Source: Candidatus Binataceae bacterium
Lineage (GTDB): Bacteria > Desulfobacterota > Binatia > Binatales > Binataceae
Reading direction: 5' to 3'
NCBI GenBank assembly: GCA_015478645.1
Contig: JADMIL010000032.1
Location: 1 to 37,402 of the forward strand
DNA length: 37,402 nucleotides
Under the pieces are notes generated by a model. The model was not told where the DNA came from. It made no database searches and saw only the letters and a list, made by a program, of their open reading frames with translations. Positions 26,437-33,856 of this stretch are shown here, piece after piece. Every line of letters begins with the position of its first letter. The stretch's first letter is position 1. A program made the position numbers and the translations under genes.

Positions 26437-27258
26437 ATGGCGACGTATGAAACCGTAAGCTTTGAAAAGGTCGAAGAAAAAATCTTCCGCCTGACACTCA
26501 ACCGGCCCGAGAAACTCAACGCCCTCTCGCCCCAACTGCTGGCCGAATTCGACCAGGTGCTCGACGCCTTCGAGGCCGATCGCGAGGCCAGCGTGCTGAT
26601 TATCCGCGGCGCCGGCCGGGCCTTTTGCGCCGGCTACGATTTGCAGGGCACCCAGCAGCCCGGGTCGCGCTTCACGGTGAGCAGCGACCGCGTGAACCTG
26701 CAGAAGCTGGTCGAACGCTGGCAGCGCCTGTGGGCGATCGGCAAGCCGACTATCGCGCAGGTCCATGGTTATTGCCTGGCCGGCGCGACCGAACTCGCCG
26801 GTCATTGCGACCTCGTATTTGCCAGCGAAGACGCTCAGTTCGGCCATCCGGCCGGCCGCACGCTGGGCATTCTGCCGACGCTCTCGATGTGGCCAATCCT
26901 GATGGGGCCGCGCAAGAGCAAGGAATTCTTTTTTACCGGCGACCTGATGAGCGCTGCCGAAGCGCTCGAGGCCCATCTGGTCAACCGGGTCTATCCCAGG
27001 GACCGGCTCGACACTGAGACTTTGGCCTACGCCCGGCGCGTGGCGCTCGTGCCGGTGGAATTGCTCGCGCTGCACAAGGCGGCCGTCAATCGATGGCTGG
27101 AGGTCCAGGGGATACGCGCGCTGGAGCAGTCGGCGGCCGATCTTGACTGCATCGCCCATCAGACCGACACGGTGAAAAACTGGATGCAGGCGAGCCGCGA
27201 ACGCGGTCTGAAAGAGGCCCTGAGCGAGCGCGATCGCCCCTTTGCCGTAAAGCAATAG
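26437..27258 (+). CDS. Enoyl-CoA hydratase/isomerase family protein
   Basis: A 273-aa crotonase-fold protein with NRPEKLNALSPQLLAEF and IRGAGRAFCAGYDL near residue 60, the CoA and oxyanion part, and the first acidic position in GYCLAGATELAGHCDLVFAS. In enoyl-CoA hydratases a second glutamate follows in FGxPE; here the sequence is FGHPAGRTLGILPT, so it is missing. This makes simple hydration doubtful and points to another crotonase activity. The ATG at 26437 is preferred, following GGAGGAG; an ATG five codons earlier overlaps that site. The product may act on CoA esters from the acyl-CoA dehydrogenase at 18293, but that is only guilt by content. Confidence 0.87.
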   Translation: MATYETVSFEKVEEKIFRLTLNRPEKLNALSPQLLAEFDQVLDAFEADREASVLIIRGAGRAFCAGYDLQGTQQPGSRFTVSSDRVNLQKLVERWQRLWAIGKPTIAQVHGYCLAGATELAGHCDLVFASEDAQFGHPAGRTLGILPTLSMWPILMGPRKSKEFFFTGDLMSAAEALEAHLVNRVYPRDRLDTETLAYARRVALVPVELLALHKAAVNRWLEVQGIRALEQSAADLDCIAHQTDTVKNWMQASRERGLKEALSERDRPFAVKQ

Positions 27259-27513
27259 CGTCGCGCGGACCGCGCTAGTCAATGGCCCGTGTTGCAAGGC
27301 GGTTCACATTCGTGAACACGGTAATTCCCACTTGTCGCACGTGCGAAACTACTTCCGATCAGTTCAGAATCAGGGAAAAGCTATGGCGATAATTGATGAG
27401 AATAGCCCAATGACTAGCTAGTGGCATGCTGTGTGCAGTCTGCAATTACCTCGTGGGGTGGCAGGAGGCGCGGTGGAGTTCTCCCCAAAAGGGATTACAG
27501 GGTGGGCATCGCG
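27259..27513. other. Intergenic region with two short dyads
   Basis: No gene is evident. GTTCAC-ATTC-GTGAAC (27302-27317) and the perfect 12-bp palindrome TCGCACGTGCGA (27335-27346) lie 17 bp apart and share CAC/GTG arms. A small inverted repeat GCGCGG-A-CCGCGC (27263-27275) sits just after the enoyl-CoA hydratase-like stop. The dyads may be operators for whatever is transcribed from 27.4 kb on. Confidence 0.4.
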
Positions 27514-27708
27514 ATGAGCACAATCACCAGAACGATCGTCCGTGAAGGCGAAATGGATATGCGGCATCACTTGCATCACGGGTCCGCCGGGCGCGTGCGC
27601 CAGTTGCTCGTCGCGCTCTGGTCGCGAACCAGTGGCGGCAACGTGATCAGCAAGCCGCGCCGATCGGTCGATCGCGAGCAACAGGAATATACTCCGTTCT
27701 ACGAGTAG
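27514..27708 (+). CDS. Possible small basic protein (64 aa)
   Basis: I do not recognise this. The ATG is preceded by AGGGTGGG at a suitable distance, and the product (MSTITRTIVREGEMDMRHH..., ending EQQEYTPFYE) is basic, His-rich near residue 20, with a short hydrophobic patch (QLLVALWS). There is no family match that I can see, and no neighbour in an operon. It may be a chance frame in an otherwise empty region. Confidence 0.3.
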   Translation: MSTITRTIVREGEMDMRHHLHHGSAGRVRQLLVALWSRTSGGNVISKPRRSVDREQQEYTPFYE

Positions 27709-28222
27709 CTCTGCGCGGCTGGCCGCCGGGCTATCCGGCTCGCGGGACGCGGCGCCAGCCAGCCAATTTTCGGCCTGCACCGCCGATTCATTAGCGGCGC
27801 TCTAGGTCAACCGCCTGACCCGTTCATCGAGGCGCGCCACTTCAACACCACGCGGACCGCGCGGCGGTTAACGCAGAGATCGCTCTTAAACCCCAATCAT
27901 CGAGACCGCCATCGCCCTTAAAGGGTGGATTTGCGATAGCCGAAAGCGGCCGATGCGTGCCGGCGGCACGCCGCATCGCGCCTCGGAGTGGCATAATTCG
28001 AGCGCCGCAATTTTGTCACCTCGCCGCCTGAATGGGTTTTGCGACGAACTCCACGCGCGCCTGGTGCAGGTGGCGGATCGGGAATGCGACATGTAGCAAA
28101 AGGGGAATTCGGTGCGGATAGCGGATTATCCACGCTACGCTCCGCGTTGGCATCCAACTTGGAAATCAGCTTCGTCACGGCGGACGGCGGCGGCCGTCAA
28201 TCCGGCCTGACGGAGCTTTCCC
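27709..28222. other. Intergenic region upstream of the Asp-box protein
   Basis: Nothing coding is convincing. GGCTGGC (27717-27723) and GCCAGCC (27754-27760) can pair and are followed by AATTTT. An imperfect hairpin spans 27951-27978 (CGATGCG...CGCATCG with inner TGCC/GGCA). CCCTT-A-AAGGG lies at 27915-27925. GACGGC-GGCG-GCCGTC (28183-28198) sits in the leader of the next gene, ahead of its GGAG. Confidence 0.4.
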
Positions 28223-29932
28223 TTGTCACAGCGAATTACTCAGGCGATAGCGATTGCGGTCGTGCTGGTTGGCGCGATCGCGATCGATCTTCCGGCGAGC
28301 CATGCACAGTCGATCGAGGATCGCATCGCCGGCCTCGACAGTTCGATCGCTAATCTCCAAACTCTCGAACAGAATCCGAATTTCCGGCGCGATCGGCTAT
28401 TCGGTGTCGCCCGCAATCTTGCCGCCCTGAGCGACCGCTGGGCCGAGCTGCGTCCGCGCCTGGTGCAAATCGCGAGCGCCTCGCCGATCGTGACCGACGC
28501 CACCGCGCCGGACGCGGCCCTGGCGGTGGTCTTTGGGGCTGGCGCAATCTCGAATCCGACCTTGGGGGCGAGTCGCTTCACCGGATTCACCCAGAGCGAA
28601 ACCGCCAGTGCCTGGTGCGGATCAAACGTTCTGATCGGCTTCAACGATACGGGCAGCGAAATCAAAACCCTGATCGCTAACACCGGCGTGAGTGCGCTCG
28701 GCCTGTCCACCTCGGCCAACAAGGGCGCCATCTTTTCCTACGACGGCACGCCCACGCCGACCGGTTCGTTCAGCCAGGCGATCATGGGTAATCCGTCGAT
28801 AGCCTGCGCCGACGCCGAAAAGTTCTATTATGCGTCAATCTGGAGCGACACGCTCAACAATGCGAGCGGAGTCGCGATCGCGCAATCCAGCGACGGGGGA
28901 AAGAGCTTTCCGCCGCCAGCGCTCGCCGTGTCCAAGAGCTCGCTTACCCACTTGATCGTTCGCGATTGGCTCGCGATCGATCATGCGAACCCGTCGCTGC
29001 TCTATATCAGCTATGTCGATATCGATTACTCGGGCGAGATTTGCGGCAACGACCAATTCGGGCAGGCGATCCCGCGCTACGCGATCGAAGTGGTTGCCTC
29101 CAACAATGGCGGAGCAAACTGGAGCGCGCAGCCCACGGTGGTCGAACAGGTCTGCGCCGACGCCAACCATCCGAATCTCGCGGTGACCGCGCCGCAGATC
29201 GCGATCGGTCCCGAAGCGCAAGTATATATCGCCTACGAAGCGATGGGCGAGAACAGCGGCGCACTGACCGATCGCGAAGTCCGCATCGCCAAATCCGTCG
29301 ATGGTGCAGCGTCCTTTGCCGCGCCGGTGACCGTCGCACCGGTCGATCCGCTTGGTGATGGAGCCGACCTGCAGGGCTTCGTGCGTTCCGGCGAATATCC
29401 CGGCATCGCGATTGGCAAAGGGAAAACCAACACCGGCTTCATCTATCTCACGTGGGCGACGGCTGCCTTCAGTGTACCGGACAGCCTTTCGACCACCGGC
29501 CTCTACGGTTTCGGCGATATCATGTTCGTGCAGTCCCAGGACGGCGGCGCGAGCTGGTCGGCGCCATTGCGCATCAACAATGATCCCGAGGGTGGCGCGA
29601 ATCCGCTCTCGGATCAGTTCGCGCCGGCCATCGGCAGCGACAAGAAGGGGAGGATTGGAATCTGCTTTTACGATCGGCGGCGCGACCCCAACAATTTCCT
29701 CATCGATCGCTACTGCGCCACCTCCATCAATAACGGCAAGTCGTGGAGGAACACCAAAATCACTCGAACTAACTTCGCTTCGCTGGTCGGTCAGGACTTG
29801 CTGGTGGCACCGGATTATATGGGCGAATACGACTCAATCGCGACCGACGGTACCGGACAAAGCGCTGGCTTTATCGACTCCTACTCGATTAACGCCGCCG
29901 GTAATCCCAACATCGCCACGAACCACTTCTGA
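28223..29932 (+). CDS. Secreted Asp-box (BNR) beta-propeller protein
   Basis: The 569-aa protein has a Sec signal peptide (hydrophobic residues 7-22, cut probably after ASHA, about residue 28). A short helical segment follows (about 30-80), then a six-bladed-propeller-like body. Asp-box motifs (SxDGGxxW) are seen as SSDGGKSF, SNNGGANW, SQDGGASW and INNGKSW. Such propellers occur in sialidases and many secreted proteins of unknown function; I see no sialidase Arg triad or FRIP motif, so it is probably not a sialidase. It starts at TTG, seven bases after GGAG (28212-28215). It precedes the Tad locus but has its own spacer, and a link to the pilus is unproven. Confidence 0.75.
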   Translation: MSQRITQAIAIAVVLVGAIAIDLPASHAQSIEDRIAGLDSSIANLQTLEQNPNFRRDRLFGVARNLAALSDRWAELRPRLVQIASASPIVTDATAPDAALAVVFGAGAISNPTLGASRFTGFTQSETASAWCGSNVLIGFNDTGSEIKTLIANTGVSALGLSTSANKGAIFSYDGTPTPTGSFSQAIMGNPSIACADAEKFYYASIWSDTLNNASGVAIAQSSDGGKSFPPPALAVSKSSLTHLIVRDWLAIDHANPSLLYISYVDIDYSGEICGNDQFGQAIPRYAIEVVASNNGGANWSAQPTVVEQVCADANHPNLAVTAPQIAIGPEAQVYIAYEAMGENSGALTDREVRIAKSVDGAASFAAPVTVAPVDPLGDGADLQGFVRSGEYPGIAIGKGKTNTGFIYLTWATAAFSVPDSLSTTGLYGFGDIMFVQSQDGGASWSAPLRINNDPEGGANPLSDQFAPAIGSDKKGRIGICFYDRRRDPNNFLIDRYCATSINNGKSWRNTKITRTNFASLVGQDLLVAPDYMGEYDSIATDGTGQSAGFIDSYSINAAGNPNIATNHF

Positions 29933-30043
29933 CCACCAGGATGGCGCGGCGGCCTGCGCCACGAGGCGGCCAACGCCGCGGCGAGCATCGCCAGGCGCAG
30001 GCCGTCTAATCCATCAAGGCTATTCCTCAGCGCTCATTGCGTG

Positions 30044-30119
30044 ACGTGTACGAAAGTCATCTACACGTTTCATCTTGATACATCGGGTAGTCCGTGATTG
30101 AGGCACTCTTTCTCAATCA
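30044..30119. promoter_or_regulatory. Two dyads, possible activator sites, upstream of flp
   Basis: ACGTGTA-N11-TACACGT (30044-30068) and TGATTGAG-N9-CTCAATCA (30095-30119) each span 25 bp and their centres lie 51 bp apart. Relative to the start predicted from the -24/-12 element they fall at about -146 to -122 and -95 to -71, where NtrC-type activators usually bind. The arm sequences differ from each other, so they would not be two copies of one site. Confidence 0.4.
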
Positions 30120-30163
30120 GGGATAGATCGCCAGAAAAGCTAAGAATATGCGGTCGTGCTCGA

Positions 30164-30179
30164 TGGCATAGTCCGTGCT
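30164..30179 (+). promoter_or_regulatory. Sigma-54-type -24/-12 promoter candidate for flp
   Basis: TGGCATAGTCCGTGCT matches TGGCACGNNNNTTGCT at positions 1-5 and 13-16, with the invariant GG and GC at the correct distance. Nine of twelve consensus bases fit. The start of transcription would be near 30190. Confidence 0.4.
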
Positions 30180-30492
30180 GTAAGCATTATGGCGAGATTG
30201 AACAGCATTGGTAGACGGACATTAGCTTGTCGAGTCCGCTTACTAAGTAATGCAGAGCTACTTCGCGCAGGAAGGCGGGTTTATGAGAGAGCGCGAGATA
30301 ACAATTTGTGTTGATGACGGACAGGCGGTGACCAAGCAGATAGAGAAGCGACCGACCGATAATAGTCAGTAAGTGTCATCGGGCGGCTATTCATAAGCCT
30401 GACGAAGCCAGCGAAGAGTTAGAAGTAGTAATTAGAAATTGGGCTCTAAGGAGACCATTGAGGCGTAAAGCCAGCTAAAGGAGGAACGGGAA

Positions 30493-30672
30493 ATGGTTAT
30501 GGTAGTGAAGTGGTTAAACAAGGTACGCGAGTTGCAGAAAGGACAGACGATGACCGAATACGCGCTGATTCTGGCGGCGATTGCGGTGGTGGTCTTCGTG
30601 ACCTACGAGGTGATGGGCCAGGATATCGGATCGATGGTCAACAAGGTGAACTCAGCCCTTACGAGTTCCTGA
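30493..30672 (+). CDS. flp: Flp-type pilin (major Tad pilin)
   Basis: The 59-aa protein is a type IVb Flp pilin. It has a basic leader (MVMVVKWLNKVRELQKG), then the prepilin peptidase site after Gly17, Glu at +5 and Tyr at +6 (QTMTEYAL), and a hydrophobic helix (LILAAIAVVVFVTYEVMG) with a short tail ending NKVNSALTSS. This is the classic Flp pattern that polymerises into Tad pili. The ATG is eight bases after AAAGGAGG. It is followed by two strong hairpins before tadZ. The prepilin peptidase that would process it is not in the window. Confidence 0.9.
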   Translation: MVMVVKWLNKVRELQKGQTMTEYALILAAIAVVVFVTYEVMGQDIGSMVNKVNSALTSS

Positions 30673-30714
30673 ACAGGCCAGCGATTGCTCCGGTCGGCCA
30701 TCATGGACCGTGCA

Positions 30715-30744
30715 CGACGGCGAGGGCGAAAGCCTTCGCCGTCG
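30715..30744 (+). terminator. Hairpin after flp with GAAA loop
   Basis: CGACGGCGAGGGC (30715-30727) and GCCTTCGCCGTCG (30732-30744) pair over 13 positions with one G-T wobble around a GAAA tetraloop, followed by GTTT. It could act as a partial terminator or a 3' stabiliser of the flp message. Confidence 0.6.
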
Positions 30745-30799
30745 GTTTGCACTGGCATGCCGGAGACCCGGCCGGCGGGTGCGTGGGTGACGATGGGAA

Positions 30800-30823
30800 C
30801 GGAGCCGCAGGCGTGCGGCTCCG
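30800..30823 (+). terminator. Second hairpin between flp and tadZ
   Basis: CGGAGCCGCA (30800-30809) and TGCGGCTCCG (30814-30823) are perfect 10-bp arms around GGCG, with no T-run after it. It lies 61 bases upstream of the tadZ start. Confidence 0.5.
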
Positions 30824-30884
30824 CGCGATGACGCGAATTCAAACCGTCGATCCGGGTGCGTGAAGAACTAAGGGCGAGGCGAAC

Positions 30885-32102
30885 GTGGCAGGACTAGGGG
30901 CGAAACCAACCGAGCGGCGCTACACGTTGCTAGTGCATCTGGTCGGCGAGACCGAAGAGCAGCGGGCCGAAGTGCGCAAGGTCCTCGAGGAGGTGAGCGA
31001 TCCACCGTTGGAAATCACCGAGGACGGAGCCCACACGCAAGTCGAAGGGTCGGGCGATCCCGATATCGCGATGGTTATTTTTGACGGTAACGAAGCGGTG
31101 CCGTTGGGTTATCTGCAGGCTCACGCGGAACGCTCGCCGCGGCCGCTGATCTTTGCCCTGCTGCGCGATCAGTCGCCGATGCTGATGCGGCGCGTGCTGC
31201 ATGCGGGCGCCGACGAGATGCTGTTTCTGCCGCTGGATATCGGCGCGGTGACACGCGCGTTGCTCAAGCTCAGTGAGAAACGCCGCCGCTCCGAGCGGAT
31301 TGAAGGCGGCGTAATCTATTCCGTGACCGGCCTCTCCGGCGGCGTCGGGCTGACGACGCTGAGCGCCAATCTGGCGCTCGCGCTATGCCATGCGTTTGAT
31401 CGGCGTGCCGCGCTGGTCGACCTCGATCTGCAAAAGGGCGGGCAGGGAGTCTTTCTGCATGTCGAGCCGGAAGAGTCGATCGCCTCGCTGATCGATTTTA
31501 TCCGCAAGCTCGACTCGATCCGCCTGGAATCCGCCTTGACCAAGCATCCTTCGGGCATCTATCTGCTCGCCGCGCCCAACAGTATCGAGGACGCCGAACG
31601 CGTCACCGATATTACGGTCGGAGTGGTGCTCGACCTGATACGCCAGTTGTTCGACTTCGTCCTGATTGACAGCGGACGCCATGTCAATGAGAACGCGGTC
31701 GCCGCGTGGGAACGTTCGGAAGAGGTACTCTATGTACTCGACCAGTCGCTGGTCGCGGCGCACAGTGCGCTGCGTTTTATCGATCTGTTCGGGCGCCTGG
31801 GGCTGCGCTGCGAAGAGCCGCGCTTTATCCTGAATCGCTACGACTCGACCAATCCAGTCACTGAGGAGGCAATCGTCAAGGTCCTTGGCAGGCCGATCTT
31901 TGCCCGGATTCCGCGTGACGACCGGACGATCGAGAAGGTTCATCTGCGCTCGCACGATCTCTGGCAGAGCGCGCCCAATTCGTCGTTGGCGCGATCGGTC
32001 GAGACCCTCGCGCGACGGCTCAACGCACGGCGCGAGGCGACTCCCGAGGTGGTTCCAGGTTGGTTTGCGCGCCTGCTTGGCGCGGTGGGTGCGCGGGCCT
32101 GA
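30885..32102 (+). CDS. tadZ: TadZ/CpaE-like pilus localisation protein
   Basis: The 405-aa protein has an N-terminal receiver-like domain (about 12-132, VHLVGETEEQRAEV...IAMVIFDG...RRVLHAGADEMLFLPLD) without an obvious phospho-acceptor pattern. A MinD/ParA-like ATPase domain follows from 143. The deviant Walker A reads GLSGGVGLTT (149-158), so both usual lysines of KGGVGK[ST] are replaced; the second is often missing in TadZ/CpaE, the first usually not. VDLDLQKGG and DFVLIDSG follow. TadZ places the Tad machine in the cell, often at a pole. GTG start, 212 bp after flp. Confidence 0.85.
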   Translation: MAGLGAKPTERRYTLLVHLVGETEEQRAEVRKVLEEVSDPPLEITEDGAHTQVEGSGDPDIAMVIFDGNEAVPLGYLQAHAERSPRPLIFALLRDQSPMLMRRVLHAGADEMLFLPLDIGAVTRALLKLSEKRRRSERIEGGVIYSVTGLSGGVGLTTLSANLALALCHAFDRRAALVDLDLQKGGQGVFLHVEPEESIASLIDFIRKLDSIRLESALTKHPSGIYLLAAPNSIEDAERVTDITVGVVLDLIRQLFDFVLIDSGRHVNENAVAAWERSEEVLYVLDQSLVAAHSALRFIDLFGRLGLRCEEPRFILNRYDSTNPVTEEAIVKVLGRPIFARIPRDDRTIEKVHLRSHDLWQSAPNSSLARSVETLARRLNARREATPEVVPGWFARLLGAVGARA

Positions 32103-32263
32103 TCCGGCTCGCCGCCGCGGCGGTTAAATAGCTAATGCGCCACTACAAAACGCATATAGCTGTCCATATGGAAGCAATTAGCCAATCGATTAGTACAACC
32201 GGGAGCGCGGCTTGGAATGATTACCGGACCGTCACTCGGATAGTGAATACTTATTCGCGCGAC

Positions 32264-32320
32264 TGATAATTACCAAGACTGATAATTTAAGCAGAATGAT
32301 AATTACGACGATTGATGATT
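32264..32320. repeat. Four iterated TGATAATT-type repeats before tadA
   Basis: TGATAATT starts at 32264, 32280 and 32297, and TGATGATT at 32313, giving intervals of 16, 17 and 16 bp. The first two share a longer core (GACTGATAATT). The array lies 65 to 121 bp before the tadA ATG in the AT-rich spacer. Even spacing suggests cooperative binding by a regulator or a nucleoid protein. Confidence 0.6.
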
Positions 32321-32334
32321 CGCATGAACAATGC

Positions 32335-32358
32335 ATGGCATGGCCGGAATGGCATGGC
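32335..32358. repeat. ATGGCATGGC direct repeat before tadA
   Basis: ATGGCATGGC occurs at 32335-32344 and 32349-32358, separated by CGGA. It lies 27 bp before the tadA start; in-frame ATGs inside it could be read as earlier starts but lack a ribosome binding site. Confidence 0.4.
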
Positions 32359-32384
32359 AGGGCCGAAAAGGAAGGATTCACCCG

Positions 32385-33767
32385 ATGAGACTCGCAGACC
32401 GTCTTTCGCAAAATAGCGCCAACGCCATCAAGCCCGCAGAGCCCAGCGGCTCGATCCTCGGTGGCGGTCAGGCGCGCCGGCGTGACGATATCGGAGACGG
32501 GTCGCGCCGGCTCAAGCTTCGCGTCCATAACCGCCTGCTCGAGACCCTCGACGTCTCCAAGCTCGACGCCCTCGAACCGAGCATGGTCTCGGCCAAGGTA
32601 ACCTCGGCGATCAATGACACGCTCGACGAAGAGGGGCGTCTGCTGACGGATATCGATCGCGCACGCCTGGTCAGCGAGATCAAGAATGAGCTGCTGGGCC
32701 TGGGCCCGCTCGAGCCGCTGCTCCACGACGGTGACATCACCGATATCCTGGTCAATGGCCATTCCCAGGTCTACATCGAGAAATTTGGCAAGCTGCATCG
32801 CGCCGACGTGACCTTTCAGGACGATCATCACCTGATGCTGATCATCGATCGAATTGTCTCGCAGGTCGGCCGGCGGGTCGATGAAGCGTCGCCGATGGTC
32901 GACGCCCGTCTGCGCGACGGCTCGCGTATCAATGCAATTATTCCGCCGCTCGCGATCGACGGACCGTCGTTGTCGATCCGGCGTTTCGGCAAGAAGCGCC
33001 ACGATATCGAGGCACTGGTCGATAAGGGCAGCCTGACCCGCGAGATGGTCGATTTTCTGCGCGCGCTGGTCCGCGCCCGCCTCAATATCATTGTCTGCGG
33101 CGGTACCGGCTCGGGCAAAACCACGATGCTCAATTGTCTGTCGGCCTTCGTCCCCGAGGACGAGCGTATCGTGACGATCGAGGATTCGGCCGAGCTCTCG
33201 CTCCAGCAGCCGCATGTGGTCCGGCTCGAGACCCGGCCGAGCAATCTCGAGGGCAAGGGCGAGGTCACGCAGCGCGACCTGGTCAAGAATACTCTGCGCA
33301 TGCGTCCCGATCGCATAATCGTCGGCGAGGTCCGCAGCGCCGAGGTCTACGACATGTTGCAGGCGATGTCGACCGGCCACGACGGCTCGATCGCGACGAT
33401 CCATGCCAACAGCCCGCGTGAGTCGATCGGCCGGCTCGAGATGATGATGCTGCTCGGCGGCTTTTCGATTCCGCAGCGCGCGATGCGCCAGCAGATCGCC
33501 TCGGCCGTCAATATCGTGCTGCACGTCAGCCGCCTCTCCGACGGTACGCGCAAAGTGATGAAAATTTCCGAGATCAGCGGCATGGAGGGCGAGACCATCA
33601 TGATGCAGGATCTCTACGAGTTCGTGCGTACGGATGTCGGCGCCGACGGCAAGATTAACGGGATCTATCGGTCGACCGGCATCCGTTCGTTTTACGCCGG
33701 CCAAATCGAGGCGGCCGGCTTCAAGCTCGATACCTCGGCGCGTCCGCTGCGCGCCGTCGCTCATTGA
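32385..33767 (+). CDS. tadA: TadA/CpaF secretion ATPase
   Basis: The 460-aa hexameric ATPase powers Flp pilus assembly (and in some species retraction). The N-terminal domain includes [23 protein letters not shown] (103-125). The core has Walker [10 protein letters not shown] (239-247), TIEDSAEL, and Walker [12 protein letters not shown] followed by [18 protein letters not shown], all typical of CpaF/TadA. The first 45 residues are polar and vary among homologues. I start at the ATG at 32385, with AAGGAAGG upstream; earlier in-frame ATGs fall inside the ATGGCATGGC repeat. It precedes tadB by 89 bp. Confidence 0.94.
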   Translation: MRLADRLSQNSANAIKPAEPSGSILGGGQARRRDDIGDGSRRLKLRVHNRLLETLDVSKLDALEPSMVSAKVTSAINDTLDEEGRLLTDIDRARLVSEIKNELLGLGPLEPLLHDGDITDILVNGHSQVYIEKFGKLHRADVTFQDDHHLMLIIDRIVSQVGRRVDEASPMVDARLRDGSRINAIIPPLAIDGPSLSIRRFGKKRHDIEALVDKGSLTREMVDFLRALVRARLNIIVCGGTGSGKTTMLNCLSAFVPEDERIVTIEDSAELSLQQPHVVRLETRPSNLEGKGEVTQRDLVKNTLRMRPDRIIVGEVRSAEVYDMLQAMSTGHDGSIATIHANSPRESIGRLEMMMLLGGFSIPQRAMRQQIASAVNIVLHVSRLSDGTRKVMKISEISGMEGETIMMQDLYEFVRTDVGADGKINGIYRSTGIRSFYAGQIEAAGFKLDTSARPLRAVAH

Positions 33768-33856
33768 TCAGCGCTTCAAAAGAGGATGCGCCCCCGGAGC
33801 GAGGACGCGTCCCGCGCCGGTATTTGCACGGAGAGAGCTTCGCACGGAGATAAATT

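Larger units (their letters stand above)
29933..30492. other. AT-richer leader of the Tad locus
   Basis: GC content falls to about half from roughly 30020 to 30490, unlike the flanks. I find no convincing gene; the longest plausible frames are an ATG at 30189 (41 aa) and an ATG at 30283 (29 aa, behind AGGAAGG). The stretch holds two 25-bp dyads and a sigma-54-like element, listed separately, and ends with the flp ribosome binding site AAAGGAGG at 30477-30484. With a start site near 30190 the flp leader would be about 300 nt. Confidence 0.5.

Noticed and set aside
27281-27298. Sigma-54-like TGGCCCGTGTTGCA
   Set aside because: The GG and GC are 8 bases apart rather than 10, so the spacing is wrong.
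28223-29932. Sialidase for the Asp-box protein
   Set aside because: Asp-boxes alone do not show sialidase activity. The FRIP motif and catalytic Arg/Tyr/Glu set are not evident.
30121-30480. Cyclic-di-GMP (GEMM-type) riboswitch in the flp leader
   Set aside because: The position would fit, but I do not find the conserved GEMM core or its tetraloop-receptor pattern.
30510-30863. A 117-aa frame covering flp
   Set aside because: It is out of frame with the well-marked Flp pilin, which has its own ribosome binding site, and it reads through both hairpins.
32232-33764. A 510-aa minus-strand frame opposite tadA
   Set aside because: It is a shadow of tadA, rich in Asp/His/Arg/Leu, with no domain. 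tadA motifs on the plus strand are unmistakable.
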